Below are positions 15,863-24,851 of a stretch of DNA of 64,000 nt, piece by piece (position 1 is the stretch's first letter; each line of letters opens with the position of its first letter). The notes under the pieces are model-generated. The model searched no databases. It was not told the DNA's origin and worked only from the letters and a program-made list of their open reading frames with translations. This DNA comes from Eledone cirrhosa. Taxonomy: Eukaryota > Mollusca > Cephalopoda > Octopoda > Eledonidae. Both the position numbers and the translations under genes were made by a program. Location of the stretch: NCBI GenBank assembly GCA_964016885.1, contig OZ024744.1:117625412-117689411 (forward strand), written 5' to 3'.

Positions 15863-16056
15863 TTAGGGCATGGATTGGCAGTATCGGTAGAGAGTTGGAC
15901 ACCATGTTTTGCAGCATAGAGTTACGGCCCTTTATGGTCTGAGTTCAAATCCCGCCGAAGTTAACTTTGCCTTTCATCCTTACAGGGTCAATAAAATAAA
16001 GTACCAGTAATGTACTGTGGTAATTGCTGGCCTTGTGCCAAAAGTAGAAACAATTA
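15863..16056 (+). mobile_element. Full-length cephalopod tRNA-derived SINE
   Basis: It begins with a tRNA-like head ('ggcagtatcggtagagagtt', then 'gagttcaaatcccgccga' resembling a B box) and ends in the body with the 'gccaaaagtagaaacaatta' tail. It is about 190 bp, near the length of the other complete copies at 41669 and 25291. It is non-coding and would have depended on a LINE for mobility. Confidence 0.85.
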
Positions 16057-16168
16057 TATTTTTATATCACACTTTATATATTATATTATATACCACACTT
16101 TATATATTATATTGTATACCACACTATATATATTGTATTGTATACCACACTTTATATATTATGTATTA
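16057..16168. repeat. AT-rich tandem repeat, unit about 27 bp ('ataccacacttta')
   Basis: There are four imperfect units built around 'tataccacactttatatatt'. The sequence stops at the left Helitron end and resumes to its right at 20875 ('tatattatattgtacaccac'). It therefore marks the pre-insertion site of the Helitron. Confidence 0.85.
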
Positions 16169-16829
16169 TCTACATTATAAAGCTGACGGCCGTATGTATG
16201 TAACAAACTTTTCGCCAAACTGCTGGACCAAACAGCACCAAATTTGCACCATAGATGTAACTTTTTCCAAGTAAGAAAGTGAGGGTATTTTTGTCTTCTA
16301 AATTTCGTTAAAAGATTAAAGATATTTTATCGTTTATTTAAATATTCACTTCTTTAAAATTTTCAAATGTCAACACTTCCGGTTATACGACATTCCTCTC
16401 TCTTTCTTAGTCTGTCTTTTTAGATAGATTCATAGCTATAACGTTGCGCCCTTATAATATGTCTCTGTATGTCTGGCTGGCTGCCTGTCTGCATTGACTT
16501 CGCTTCTAACCAACTTTTAATTAATTCAGTGCAAAGATACCGCATGCCCTCTCAATAGTTAATTATATATATATATATAATTAGTAATAATAATAAATGT
16601 GAAGACTAAAATCCAATCTGCGTTCACAGATTGATTTTTTTAGGTTCAGAAGATCCCGTTAAGGGTGAAAGTAGCGATTCTTTGCTTAAACTTTAATCTG
16701 TTATTTTAATATATGCTACTTTTATGCAAATTTTTTTACTTCCGTTGTCACTCTTGTCTTCATAAAAACAGTGACTATATTTCCATTATTTATTTTCAGA
16801 ATAATTGACTATTAATAATTTTGAACCTC

Positions 16830-17440
16830 CAAATTTGTGGAAGAGACACGGAGTTCTTCTTGGAATCTGTGCGGGGAGGACAAATAAGACTAGAAGATCA
16901 ACTCCCAGAACAACAGGTGGCTTGCTGTCTCATCCAAAGACGTGCCCAGAGTCATGCAGACAAAGTTTCCAGTGACAACATTGGTCTTGGGTGTCGTCAG
17001 CAGTCAAGGTGACGTCATGCCACCTCACTTCTTCCCTGAGGGTCTCAAGCTGAACACCGATGGCTACATCCGCATTCTGAGCGAAGTAGTAAAGCCCTGG
17101 ATCGACCAGGTAGCTGCAGGTAGGCCGTACGTGTGGCAGCAAGACTCAGCGCCCTGCCATACCAGCTGAAAGACCCAATCCTGGCTGTCAGAGAACTTCG
17201 TTGACCACACTTCACCTGACATCTGGCCTCCCAGCTCGCCTGACTTCAAGACCCTCGACTTCTTTGTGTGGGGCGCAGTTGAACGAGACACCAACAGATC
17301 TAGCTGCAATACGAAAGACGATCTGAAGGCCAGGATCACAAGTGCCTTTAGGGGCCTAAGTCGGGGGACAGTGACGAAGGTCTGTAGCCGGTTCTGAGGC
17401 CGTCATCAAAGCCAATGGCGGGTTTATCAAGTGAGATTGA
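16830..17440 (+). pseudogene. mariner-family transposase relic
   Basis: Translation in shifting frames gives the C-terminal half of a Tc1/mariner-type transposase. Visible blocks are 'LVLGVVSSQGDVMPPHFFPE' (about 16983-17042), 'VVKPWIDQVAAGRPYVWQQD' with the second catalytic Asp, and, after an in-frame stop at 17167, 'WPPSSPDFKTLDFFVWGAVE' holding the third Asp region. The N-terminal DNA-binding part is not recognisable, and stops and frameshifts break it in several places. It lies inside the Helitron between blocks that are adjacent in the relative at 42 kb, so it arrived as an insertion. The sequence at 17500-17565 ('gacagtaatcttgcgaac', 'cgtctgcaccctg') could be its right inverted terminus, but I could not find a matching left end. 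It is dead. Confidence 0.8.
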
Positions 17441-17599
17441 AAGAACAAGTCATGAAGACAAACTGACCCAAGTTTGATAAATATATCTTAAAAAATAAAA
17501 CTACTGTGTTATTTTTTCCTAGACAGTAATCTTGCGAACAAATATCGTCTGCACCCTGTATATATATAATTATATATTATATATGCCGAAACAAACGAG

Positions 17600-18077
17600 A
17601 TCGTGTAGGTGTCACGACAAAAAAACACACAGTCCACGCTGTAATGTGACCGTGTAGGCAACACGGTAAAAACCTCCCAGTCCCACACTGTAAATGTGGT
17701 TGGTGTTAGGAAGGGCATCCAGCTGTAGAAAACCCGCCAGACAGTCCACGCTGTAATGTGACCGTGTAGGCAACACGGTAAAAACCTCCCAGCCCTACAC
17801 TGTAAATGTGGTTGGTGTTAGGAAGGGCATCCAGCCGTAGAAAACCCGCCAGACAGTCCACGCTGTAATGTGACCGTGTAGGCAACACGGTAAAAACCTC
17901 CCAGTCCCACACTGTAAATGTGGTTGGTGTTAGGAAGGGCATCCAGCTGTAGAAAACCCGCCAGACAGTCCTATGCGAGCAAGACAACCACTCTTGCCTC
18001 AAGTGGGAAAACCCCCGTCCAAACCCATGCAAGCGTGGAACAGGGACGTTAAACGATGATGATGATGATGATGATGA
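17600..18077 (+). repeat. 112-bp unit in three tandem copies with (GAT)n tail
   Basis: 'agtccacgct' recurs at 17631, 17743 and 17855, a 112-bp period, followed by a fourth divergent end. The unit contains 'gttaggaagggcatccagc', a sequence I recognise as a common invertebrate/cephalopod interspersed repeat. The element closes with 'caagcgtggaacagggacgt' and a (gat)n run at 18055-18077. A copy in the other orientation is at 22463-22590. The minus-strand reading of 139 codons across it is a by-product of the repeat. Confidence 0.9.
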
Positions 18078-18181
18078 TATTCGTGTACAGATATTTTTGC
18101 ATACAAAAAAACAAAATATAAACAAACGTATTTATTTCACGAAAGCACAGATGGCTTATCGTCATTGTTACTGCCGATATG

Positions 18182-18444
18182 CCACCCAAAAAGTCCCAGC
18201 CTTGCCGCAACATCAGATTTTCCAGAAGAAAAAATGTTACTAGAGCAACAGAGAGAATAAGCTTCGCGATTACCATCAACAGAGCTCAGGGTCAAACCCT
18301 AAAAGTGGCTGGCCTTCATCTGGGAAAACCATGGTCAATTGTATGTAGGATGCTCTAGGTTGAGCTCGCCAAACAATCTCTTCATCTTTTCTCCCGAGGG
18401 CCGAACAAAAAAATATTGTATTCTCTGAGGCTCTAACAATGTAA
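18182..18444 (+). pseudogene. Helitron helicase C-terminal relic
   Basis: Reading from 18182, the frame passes through 'FAITINRAQGQTLKVAGLHL' (from 18263). This matches the conserved AMTINKAQGQT block of the Pif1-like helicase at the C-terminus of Helitron Rep/helicase proteins. After 'GKPW' the frame shifts and resumes as 'QLYVGCSRLSSPNNLFIFSP' (about 18339-18398), the 'LYVACSRV' block. A second slip in an A-run (18408-18414) leads to a stop at 18442. Everything upstream (Rep, helicase motifs I-IV) is absent. Its place, downstream of the 18078-18145 block shared with the Helitron at 42 kb and 2.4 kb from the CTAG end, fits a vertically inherited remnant of the element's own protein. Confidence 0.8.
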
Positions 18445-18539
18445 TTTATGTATTTTCTGTTACTTGGAATTTCCATTATGGTTGTACAAATTATTGTAAA
18501 GTTTGTTAAAAAATTTGTTCTCTGTTCAGCCTTTATTGT

Positions 18540-18829
18540 TGTGGGTATGGTGTGGTGTGTGGTGGCCGGAAGCTGGGGAGTGCTCGACCGGAAGAGTACT
18601 TGACTGGAAGGGTGCTTGGCCGGAAGGGTGCTTGACCGGAAGGGTGCTTGACCGGAAGGGCCAGCAGGTCGGCCTCTCTCTAGCAGTGATCAGGAATGTG
18701 GTGGACGCAAGTTTTGCAGCTCCTGGTTTTAATGAGTTGGATTGTACGCACATGGAAGAGGAGAAACCAGCCATGGGATCTAGCGGCGCCTGTGAAAAGC
18801 GGTAAGTGAGGTAGCTTTTTCTGGCCACA
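18540..18829 (+). repeat. 5' LTR of the nested retroelement
   Basis: It starts 'tgtgggtatggtgtgg' and ends 'tttttctggccaca'. It carries four to five copies of a 17-bp motif ('accggaagggtgcttg') at about 18588-18660. The 3' LTR has only two to three, which explains most of the length difference (290 against 259 bp). Confidence 0.88.
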
Positions 18830-19140
18830 AGCTATTTCGGCCACATTGATGTGGCTGCAGTCGTCCTTCTTCCTAAGCCAGGTTGCATCCTCGACCTCAA
18901 CACCTCCTATCTCCAATGTGACACCCAGCGCTATGCTGCTGGCATCGCACCATACGGTCCCGCTCTGCAATTTGGGAACATACCAGCATCCCCGCACGGG
19001 GTCATCGGCCTTCACCCTCTCCACGATCTCCTGCATCATGGCCACCGTCCTCTCTCCCACTCTGTCACTCCAGTAGCTTTGTTTTCAAGAAAGTTTTTTT
19101 TTTTGTTTTTTTTTTACAATCAGATCTCAGTTTCCAGTGC
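18830..19140 (-). pseudogene. Inverted N-terminal RNase H fragment of the nested element
   Basis: On the minus strand this reads 'VWCDASSIALGVTLEIGG' (first RNase H Asp) and then 'KKDDCSHINVAEI' with the RNase H Glu. The remainder of RNase H and the integrase lie on the plus strand from 19139. The block is bordered by 17-bp inverted copies of 'gccgaaatagcttgtgg' (18825-18841 inverted, 19139-19155 direct). The left copy overlaps the last five bases of the 5' LTR. A poly-T stretch (19093-19113) lies near the right breakpoint. It cannot be translated together with the downstream part. Confidence 0.75.
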
Positions 19141-20400
19141 CGAAATAGCTTGTGGTCATCGAAATAGCACCATCGAGATATGCACTGACTCGGCTACCGT
19201 ACTCGGATGGGTGAGATCAGTGCTCACCAGTGAGAAGAGAGTGTGAACGAGAGGGGCGGCGGAGATGCTGATAAAGCGCCACCTGGGAACTTTAGGAGAG
19301 CTGGCCACCGAGTTCGACCTGAGGCTGAGCGTAGTTTTCGTGCTCCCAGAGAAAAATAGGGCGGACATCTTAACCAGGGTGAAGAAAGCCTGGATGGAAG
19401 CGCCGGAGGAGGTAGAAGATGAGATAGCTGCTGTGTGTTGGCTAACCGAGTCGGATCTGAAAGGGTTGCATGACATGCACCACATGGGAGTGGATAGGAC
19501 TCTGTTCCTAGCCAGGAGAATTGACTTGGACGTTAACAGACACAGTGTTCAAAGGGTGGTTAGAGGCTGCATCCGATGTCAGTCCATTGATCCCGCCCCG
19601 GGTGTGCACGAAACGGAAAGCCTCCCAGTGGATCGTGACTTGAAGCAATTGGCGGTGGATGTAACGCACTACCGACAGGGAACATACCTCTCTATGGTCG
19701 ACTGTGGACCAGGACGGATGGGGATATGGAGGGAGATGAAGACTGGAACAGCCGAGGAAATCATGCGGACGACGTTGAGAGAGGTGTTCTTGGAGCAGGG
19801 CCCTGTGGACGAACTGCTGATGGACAACAGCGCAGCGTTCCGCTCGGAGGCGCTGAAGTAGATGCTCGATGGATGGAAGGTGGACTGTTTCTTCAGAGCA
19901 GTGTACAGGCCGAGCGGAAATGGAATCGTGGAGGGCACCACCGGACGATCAAAGCAATGGCAGAGCGGGGCCACATCTCACCAATGGAGGCAGTGTTCTG
20001 GTACAACATGTCCCCTCGGGTGGGACAGGTTGAGGAATCGGTGCCACACAGAGCAGTATTTAGATACGAGTGGCGGCACCTGTGCACGCCACCACAATGG
20101 CCAGTGGGGAGAGAGAGTGCATTCGTGCAGGTGGGCGAAGAAGTCTGGGTTAAGCCCCCAGATGCACGTTGCACATCTCAATGGGGAAGGGGAACGGTGA
20201 CGGCCGTAAATTCCCAGAACAATGTGTCCGTGGACGGAGTACCACGTCATGTCCTGGATGTCCATAGAATCACTGTCAACGGACTCCGAGGAAGAGGAAA
20301 CCCAAAGTGCCGCCCCAACACTGCGGGGATCGCAAAGAAGTCGCAAACCACCAACCTGGACAGCAGACATTCATATGCAGAAGGACGAGGGGGAAATTGA
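19139..20400 (+). pseudogene. RNase H end and integrase relic of an LTR retroelement
   Basis: It starts with the RNase H block 'IEICTDSATVLGWVRSVL' (about 19172-19225), a stop at 19244, then an open stretch 19265-19861. That stretch has 'VLPEKNRADILTRV' (connection to integrase), an HHCC zinc domain ('LHDMHHMGVDRTL' ... 'CIRCQSID'), and two integrase catalytic Asp in 'LAVDVTHY' and 'LLMDNSAAFR'. A TAG at 19859 interrupts it. The third catalytic residue follows in 'YRPSGNGIVEG', then the frame shifts near 19940 and continues to 20400 with 'AVFWYNMSPRV' and a basic tail. All three DDE residues are visible, but stops and a frameshift inactivate it. The 'QSIDPAP' and 'PSGNGIVE' blocks resemble metazoan Gypsy-type integrases. 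Confidence 0.82.
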
Positions 20401-20410
20401 TCCTTGAGAT

Positions 20411-20431
20411 CAGGGAGGGGGGGGGGGGGCG
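20411..20431 (+). other. Polypurine tract of the nested LTR element
   Basis: An 'agggagg' lead into a 13-14 base G run lies directly before the TG of the right LTR, the position of a plus-strand priming tract. The run length may also reflect later slippage. Confidence 0.75.
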
Positions 20432-20690
20432 TGTCGGTATGGTGTGGTGTGCGGTGGCTGGAAGCTGGGGGAGTGCTCGACCAGAAGAGTGCTTGGCTGG
20501 AAGGGTGCTTGACCGGAAGGGCCAGCAGGTCGGTCTCTCTCTAGCGGTGATCAGGAACGTGGTGGACGCGAGTTTTGCAGCTCCCGGTTTTAACGAGTTG
20601 GATTGTACGCACGTGGAAGAGGAGAAACCAGCCATGGGATCTAGCGGCGCCTGTGAAAAACGGTAAGTGAGGTAGCTTTTTCTGACCACA
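20432..20690 (+). repeat. 3' LTR of the nested retroelement
   Basis: It starts 'tgtcggtatggtgtgg' and ends 'tttttctgaccaca'. It matches the 5' LTR closely outside the 17-bp motif array, with substitutions such as caggaatgtgg/caggaacgtgg. The divergence suggests an old insertion. Confidence 0.88.
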
Positions 20691-20792
20691 GTTGTAACTA
20701 TCAATTTTCTTTAACGTACTGGCTGCTGAACTGGGGAATCCTAAAAACTATTCAAACCCAACATCAGAGCATGTTAACCCCCTCGCTGACTT

Positions 20793-20874
20793 GAGAGGGC
20801 GTGCGGTATCTTTGCACTGAAAAGATAAAATGCCGGTATACCTAGCCGGGCGCCAGCCGGATGGGCCAGCTAGT
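20793..20874 (+). other. Helitron 3' terminal region with hairpin
   Basis: The block 20793-20821 ('gagagggcgtgcggtatctt') is the reverse complement of 16532-16562 near the 5' side. A GC-rich imperfect hairpin ('gccgggcgccagccggatgg', 20845 onward) follows, and the element ends in CTAG. The subterminal inverted match and the hairpin fit a Helitron 3' end. Confidence 0.7.
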
Positions 20875-21075
20875 ATATTATATTGTACACCACACTTTCA
20901 TCATCATACGTCTGCTTTTCCCTGCTTGTAAGGGTGGGACGGATCCTATTCAGCACAGCATCTCTCCACTAGTCAATTATATATTATATTTTATATCATC
21001 ATTATATATTATATTGTATATCATAGTTATATATATTTTATATCATAGTTATATATTTTACTTATTCCATGTTAT
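20875..21075. repeat. AT-rich tandem repeat, right side of the Helitron, with a LINE 3' scrap
   Basis: 'tatattatattgtacaccac' continues the repeat found left of 16169. At 20896-20966 the minus strand reads a degenerate LINE 3' end ('ccaaccc...gcagggaaaag' type, ending in (gat)n), comparable to 45420-45465. After it the 'tatatcatagttatatat' repeat runs to about 21060. From 21076 to 21240 nothing is recognised. Confidence 0.7.
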
Positions 21076-21241
21076 TCCATACTAACATAACTCCATTAAA
21101 TCTATATATCTGTATATATACCTGAATCTATACATTTATTTCTTTGTTTATTTGCACAGTTGTATTCTTTAACTTCTGTTTTAATTTCATTGTCACTTAT
21201 TCTTACTTTTGTCTTTATCATCTATCACCTCAAAGACCCTG

Positions 21242-21440
21242 AAATACAGGACATTCTCTGTACTGCACATCTGACCCCCTTCATATACAGGACATTCTCT
21301 GTACTACCCACCTGACCCCTCATATACAGGACATTCTCTGTACTGCACATCTGACCCCCTCATATACAGGACATTCTCTGTACTACCCACCTGACCCCTC
21401 ATATACAGGACATTCTCTGTACTACACATCTGACGCCCTC
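21242..21440. repeat. 39-41 bp tandem repeat, five copies
   Basis: 'tacaggacattctctgtact' recurs five times at 39-41 bp spacing. Units alternate between a 'gcacatctgaccccc' and an 'acccacctgacccct' version. The alternation suggests that a two-unit block was duplicated. Confidence 0.92.
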
Positions 21441-21487
21441 ATTCCTTAAATCTTAGCCCCACCTTCCCATATCACCACCTCTCTGTC

Positions 21488-22180
21488 CCCTATTAAAATA
21501 GTCAACACTCCATCCCCACCTTCACCACTTAATCTACTCCCACCACCACTAAATCTACCCCACCTACACTAAATCTACCCCACCTTCACCACTAAATCTA
21601 CTCCACCTTCACTAAATCTTCCACACCACTGAATCTACCCCACCACTAAATCTACCCCACCACTAAATCTACCCCGCCTTCCCCACTAAATCTACCCCAC
21701 CTTCACCACTTAATCTACCCCACCTTCACCACTTAATCTACCCCACCACCACCACTGAATCTACCCCACCACTAAATCTACCCCACCACTAAATCTATCC
21801 CACCTTCACCATTAAATCTACCCCATCTTCATAACTAAATCTACCCACCTTCACTAAATCTACCCCACCTTTACCACTGACTCTGCCCCACCTTCACCAC
21901 TAAATCTACCCCACCACCACCACTAATTCTACCCCACCTTCACCACTTAATCTACCCCACCTTCACCACTAAAATACCCCAACTTCACCACTAAATCTAC
22001 CCTAGCACTGAATCTACCCCACCTTCACCACTGAATCTAACCCACCACCACCACCACCACTGAATGTACCCCACCACCACCACTAAATCTACCCCACCAC
22101 CACCACCACTGAATCTAACCCACCACCACTGAATCTACTCCACCTCACCACTGAATGTACCCCACCACCATTCCTTCAGT
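21488..22180. repeat. Degenerate C-rich minisatellite ('aaatctaccccaccttcacc')
   Basis: Some 690 bp of short irregular units combine 'accactaaatctacccc' with 'caccttc' or 'caccacc'. The strand is strongly C/A-biased with almost no G, and local purity and unit length vary. There is no coding signal. 22181-22462 holds nothing I recognise. Confidence 0.9.
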
Positions 22181-22462
22181 TTCTCAATCCCTTCTTTCTA
22201 GATCCTCCCTTCCCCTCTCCCACCTCTTCACACTTTTTCTTCCCAAAACAACCAATCAAAACAAAGAACAACTGACCACCCCAAATCAATAAGAATGGAT
22301 ATATTTTTTAAAGCTGTATACAGATCATTCCGTCATTACTACAACAGAAGTCTGGTGAACTTTTTGATTCCAGAGTTGAACCCAATCAATAGAGATCGAA
22401 ACTTGAACTAATCAATCACGAAACACACGTCACACTTGAATAAACTTAATGAAATTATGTGT

Positions 22463-22589
22463 ATCATCATCATCATCATCATCATCATCAACGTTTAACG
22501 TCCGTGTTCCACGCTTGCATGGGTTTGGACGGGGGTATTCCCACTTGAGGCAAGAGTGGTTGTCTTGCTCGCATAGGACTGTCTGGCGG

Positions 22590-22590
<1 letters not shown>
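22463..22590 (-). repeat. Interspersed repeat with (GAT)n tail, inverted copy of 17960-18077
   Basis: An (atc)n run at 22464-22490 is followed by 'cgtttaacgtccgtgttcca', 'cttgcatgggtttggacggg' and 'gtcttgctcgcataggactg'. This is the reverse complement of the end of the 17.6-18.1 kb element. It is flanked on the right by a (ta)n microsatellite (22591-22621). Confidence 0.88.
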
Positions 22591-22620
<30 letters not shown>

Positions 22621-22621
<1 letters not shown>

Positions 22622-22890
22622 ACAAAGGAAATGTGGTAAGGAACCAGATGGACCATAACGCACCAGAGTACTCGATACTTAGGGTAGTAGAGTGGGTAAT
22701 AGGAAAATGGTCAAGACCCCGACGGAAGAGCTCAAGCCGTTTTGACAGCTATTTCTGGCCTCTGTCGAAACAGCTTGAGCTCTGCCGTCGGGGTTCTGAC
22801 TCTTTTCCTATTACCCACTCTACTACCCTAAGTATCGAGTACTCTGGTGCGTTATGGTCCATCTGGTTCCTTACCACACTTCCTTCATTA
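22621..22890. repeat. Near-perfect 270-bp hairpin (foldback element)
   Basis: The left arm, from about 22625 ('aaggaaatgtggtaaggaac'), is repeated in reverse complement on the right down to 22886 ('gttccttaccacacttcctt'). The arms are about 120 bp each with only a handful of mismatches, and the middle ('agctatttctggcctctgtc') continues the pairing with few loop bases. The element is flanked on both sides by TA repeats, consistent with a TA target. The overlapping 104-codon frame is a shadow. It could be a MITE-like or foldback transposon; I do not recognise the family. Confidence 0.9.
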
Positions 22891-23033
22891 TATATATATA
22901 TGTAATAATAATAATATTTATACTTATATATGGTTTATATATAATTATAAATATGGAGGGTAGTACTAAGCACTAGCTAATTACCGGTAAGAGAAAAGGC
23001 TCAATGTAAATTATCAAATATATTACAGAGCCG

Positions 23034-23526
23034 AGATACAAAATATAAAACAATCAAATCTTAGTTTAATACATTTAATTGCTGACAATTGTTTCTTCCA
23101 GATGAATGTCTGGATTCATCAGAGCATACACAATGTTTAAACAGGTAATTAAAATCCTAGTCTTCAGAACATTTATATAGATACATAACTATTGACAGTG
23201 TCAGTGACATCATGTAGAAAAGCAGGAGTTACAAAAGGATGTTATGTTACAGATATCACAGTATAAAGAACAATGGTGAAAAGTGAAATATTGAGCATGT
23301 TATATATGAAGATATTCTTTAAGGTAATACAGGTGTAAAAGATACAAACAAAAGATGTAAGAGAGGAAAGATAAAAGATATCATAGCATTGAAAAGCAGG
23401 TAATGTTAAGGGTATATAAGATTACCTGCTTTTGTATGCTCCGATGATTCCAGACATCTGTCTGGAAGAAACAATTGTCAGCAATTAAATGTAAACGAAG
23501 ATTTGATAGTTTTATATTTTGTATCT
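23034..23526. mobile_element. Inverted-repeat element, Penelope-like terminal structure
   Basis: About 95 bp at 23034-23130 ('gatacaaaatataaaacaat' ... 'tgacaattgtttcttccaga') is repeated inverted at 23434-23526. The core 'ctggaagaaacaattgtcag' next to 'gatgattccagacatctg' resembles the hairpin-bearing ends of Penelope-like elements. About 300 bp of AT-rich, non-coding sequence lies between the arms. Alternative: a MITE with long terminal inverted repeats. Confidence 0.5.
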
Positions 23527-23595
23527 ATATATATATCGATGTGCCATGGGATCAATTGACAGCCCCAATATATGTGATTTGGTGTGCCTTTATCT

Positions 23596-23932
23596 TAGAC
23601 ACACTATGTAATAAGTTCCCTGACTTCTATACAGACCAATATTTTGATGACAGTCTGGCACTATCTTAGACCCACTATCTAATAAATTCCCTCTATACAG
23701 GCCTATATTGTGATGACAGTCTGGCACTATCTTAGACCCACTATCTAATAAATTCCCTCTATACAGGCCTATTTCGTGATGACAGTCTTGGACTATCTTA
23801 GACCCACTATCTAATAAATTCCCTCTATACAGGCCTATATCGTGATGACAGTCTGGCACTATCTTAGACCCACTATCTAATAAATTCCCTCTATACAGGC
23901 CTATTTCGTGATGACAGTCTCGGACTATCCAT
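23596..23932. repeat. 66-bp tandem repeat, five copies
   Basis: 'cttagacccac' recurs at 23665, 23731, 23797 and 23863, with a diverged first unit at 23597 ('cttagacacac'). The period is exactly 66 bp (22 codons), which keeps a 123-codon minus-strand frame open. No known domain is seen, so I treat the frame as a by-product. Confidence 0.92.
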
Positions 23933-24009
23933 CCATAAAAGTGGCCATGTCCTCGACACATTTAAAAAAAACCTGATTACTTCCTTCAGCATGCCTAACA
24001 TTACTATAT

Positions 24010-24242
24010 CCACCACATACAGACCATTCCACAAACCCAGTTAGAAACTTAGGTACATCCATAAGGACTCTAGCCACCCATCATAGTAAGAGAGTATCCA
24101 ACCTCACCTCCAGCAAAGCCATCTTTGATAGGGCAGCAGCCTACTATAATTCAGCACTAAGCAACAGTGACTTCTCCAAAACACAACAGTGCTTACAAAT
24201 AGAAACTGTTCCAGAACCGAAAAGTTGGCATTTTTTTCCTTA
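24010..24242 (+). pseudogene. Possible retroelement protein fragment (Penelope-like?)
   Basis: An open stretch of about 78 codons without a start Met reads '...RTLATHHSKRVSNLTSSK' followed by 'AIFDRAAAYYNSALSNSDFS' and stops at 24240. The pattern 'R(I/V)S.L.S...IF..A...Y..AL..S.(F/Y)' recurs in a class of reverse-transcriptase proteins of lower metazoa, which I associate, not firmly, with GIY-YIG/Penelope-type elements. It lies 500 bp right of the inverted-repeat element at 23034-23526 and could belong to the same ancient insertion. Nothing else of such a protein is visible. Confidence 0.35.
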
Positions 24243-24835
24243 AAGATTCTATGTTCTCACTTTGGAGATTTCCTTTTAAAAAATATTTCAACAGCTTATT
24301 TTATTTCTGTGCACTGGCTGGACCTCCTCAGAAGGTAAATTTCTGATTAACTTGTCTACTCCTGGACTCGAATATAAGCTGAGCCTCACACCCATTTTAT
24401 GTTTGAGAAATGGGCAAAAATCCAAACCCTATTTTTCCATTGATTTTTTTTATGGGATCATATATTCCTTGGCTTATACTTAAGGTATATATGATATATC
24501 TAATTGATTACTTCACTTACATTTCTATGTCTGTATTTAACTGCTATCACCAACCACTTTACAGAGTGTATCGGGGGCACATATTATGAATAAAAGTTTA
24601 AATTGATGTTATTTGTAGAATAAAAGGTTAAACATGTTATGCAATGCTGCAATTTTTACCAAATTCCACAGAAGGCATTGAGCCATAGCAGTAGGTATTT
24701 ACCAAAGTTGCCATACATTGAATAAAACTTTTTTTTATATAGTTTTGTTTGTATTTTAATTTTAACTTTTGTTTTATTTTTATTTTATCATAGTTTTGAA
24801 TGTCAGTTTTTTATTGTTTTTATATAAAACATAAT
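24243..24835. other. AT-rich intergenic stretch, no gene seen
   Basis: The stretch is high in A+T with many stops in all frames. A weak inverted pair, 'gactcgaatataagctgagc' (24365) and 'ccttggcttatacttaaggt' (24468), could be the ends of a decayed MITE. Nothing else is recognised. Confidence 0.4.
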
Positions 24836-24851
24836 AAAGTTATTATATTTC

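Larger units (their letters stand above)
18535..20695 (+). mobile_element. Internally deleted and rearranged LTR retroelement
   Basis: Two direct repeats (18540-18829 and 20432-20690), both TG...CA, flank about 1.6 kb that retains only RNase H and integrase pieces. A G-rich polypurine tract directly precedes the right LTR. The putative target duplication is attgt (18535-18539) against gttgt (20691-20695), one mismatch. gag, protease, reverse transcriptase and the primer-binding site are missing. The element sits inside the Helitron between the helicase relic and the Helitron 3' end, so it inserted into the Helitron. Superfamily is uncertain: Ty3/Gypsy-like is most likely, BEL/Pao not excluded. 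Confidence 0.85.
16169..20874 (+). mobile_element. Degenerate 4.7-kb Helitron with nested insertions
   Basis: The 5' end is A|TCTACATTATAAAGCTGA at 16169 and the 3' end is CTAG|T at 20871-20874, preceded by a GC-rich hairpin region (20840-20862). These are the TC and CTRR termini and the A/T target of Helitrons, with no target duplication. The same AT-rich repeat lies on both sides, which supports a single insertion. Blocks 16400-16510, 16610-16710 and 18078-18145 match the inverted Helitron at 41970-42663. A helicase C-terminal relic lies at 18182-18444. The rest is cargo: a dead mariner, a 112-bp repeat tandem and an LTR retroelement. No Rep (HUH) motif is found, so it is dead or was mobilised in trans. 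Confidence 0.8.

Noticed and set aside
17706..18125. 139-codon minus-strand frame
   Set aside because: It is generated by the 112-bp tandem and the (GAT)n poly-Ser tail.
18680..19060. Single continuous minus-strand gene through LTR and RNase H fragment
   Set aside because: The LTR part is read in the wrong direction. The frame joins an inverted RNase H piece to LTR sequence by rearrangement.
22591..22905. 104-codon plus-strand frame
   Set aside because: It is entirely the hairpin element and the TA repeat.
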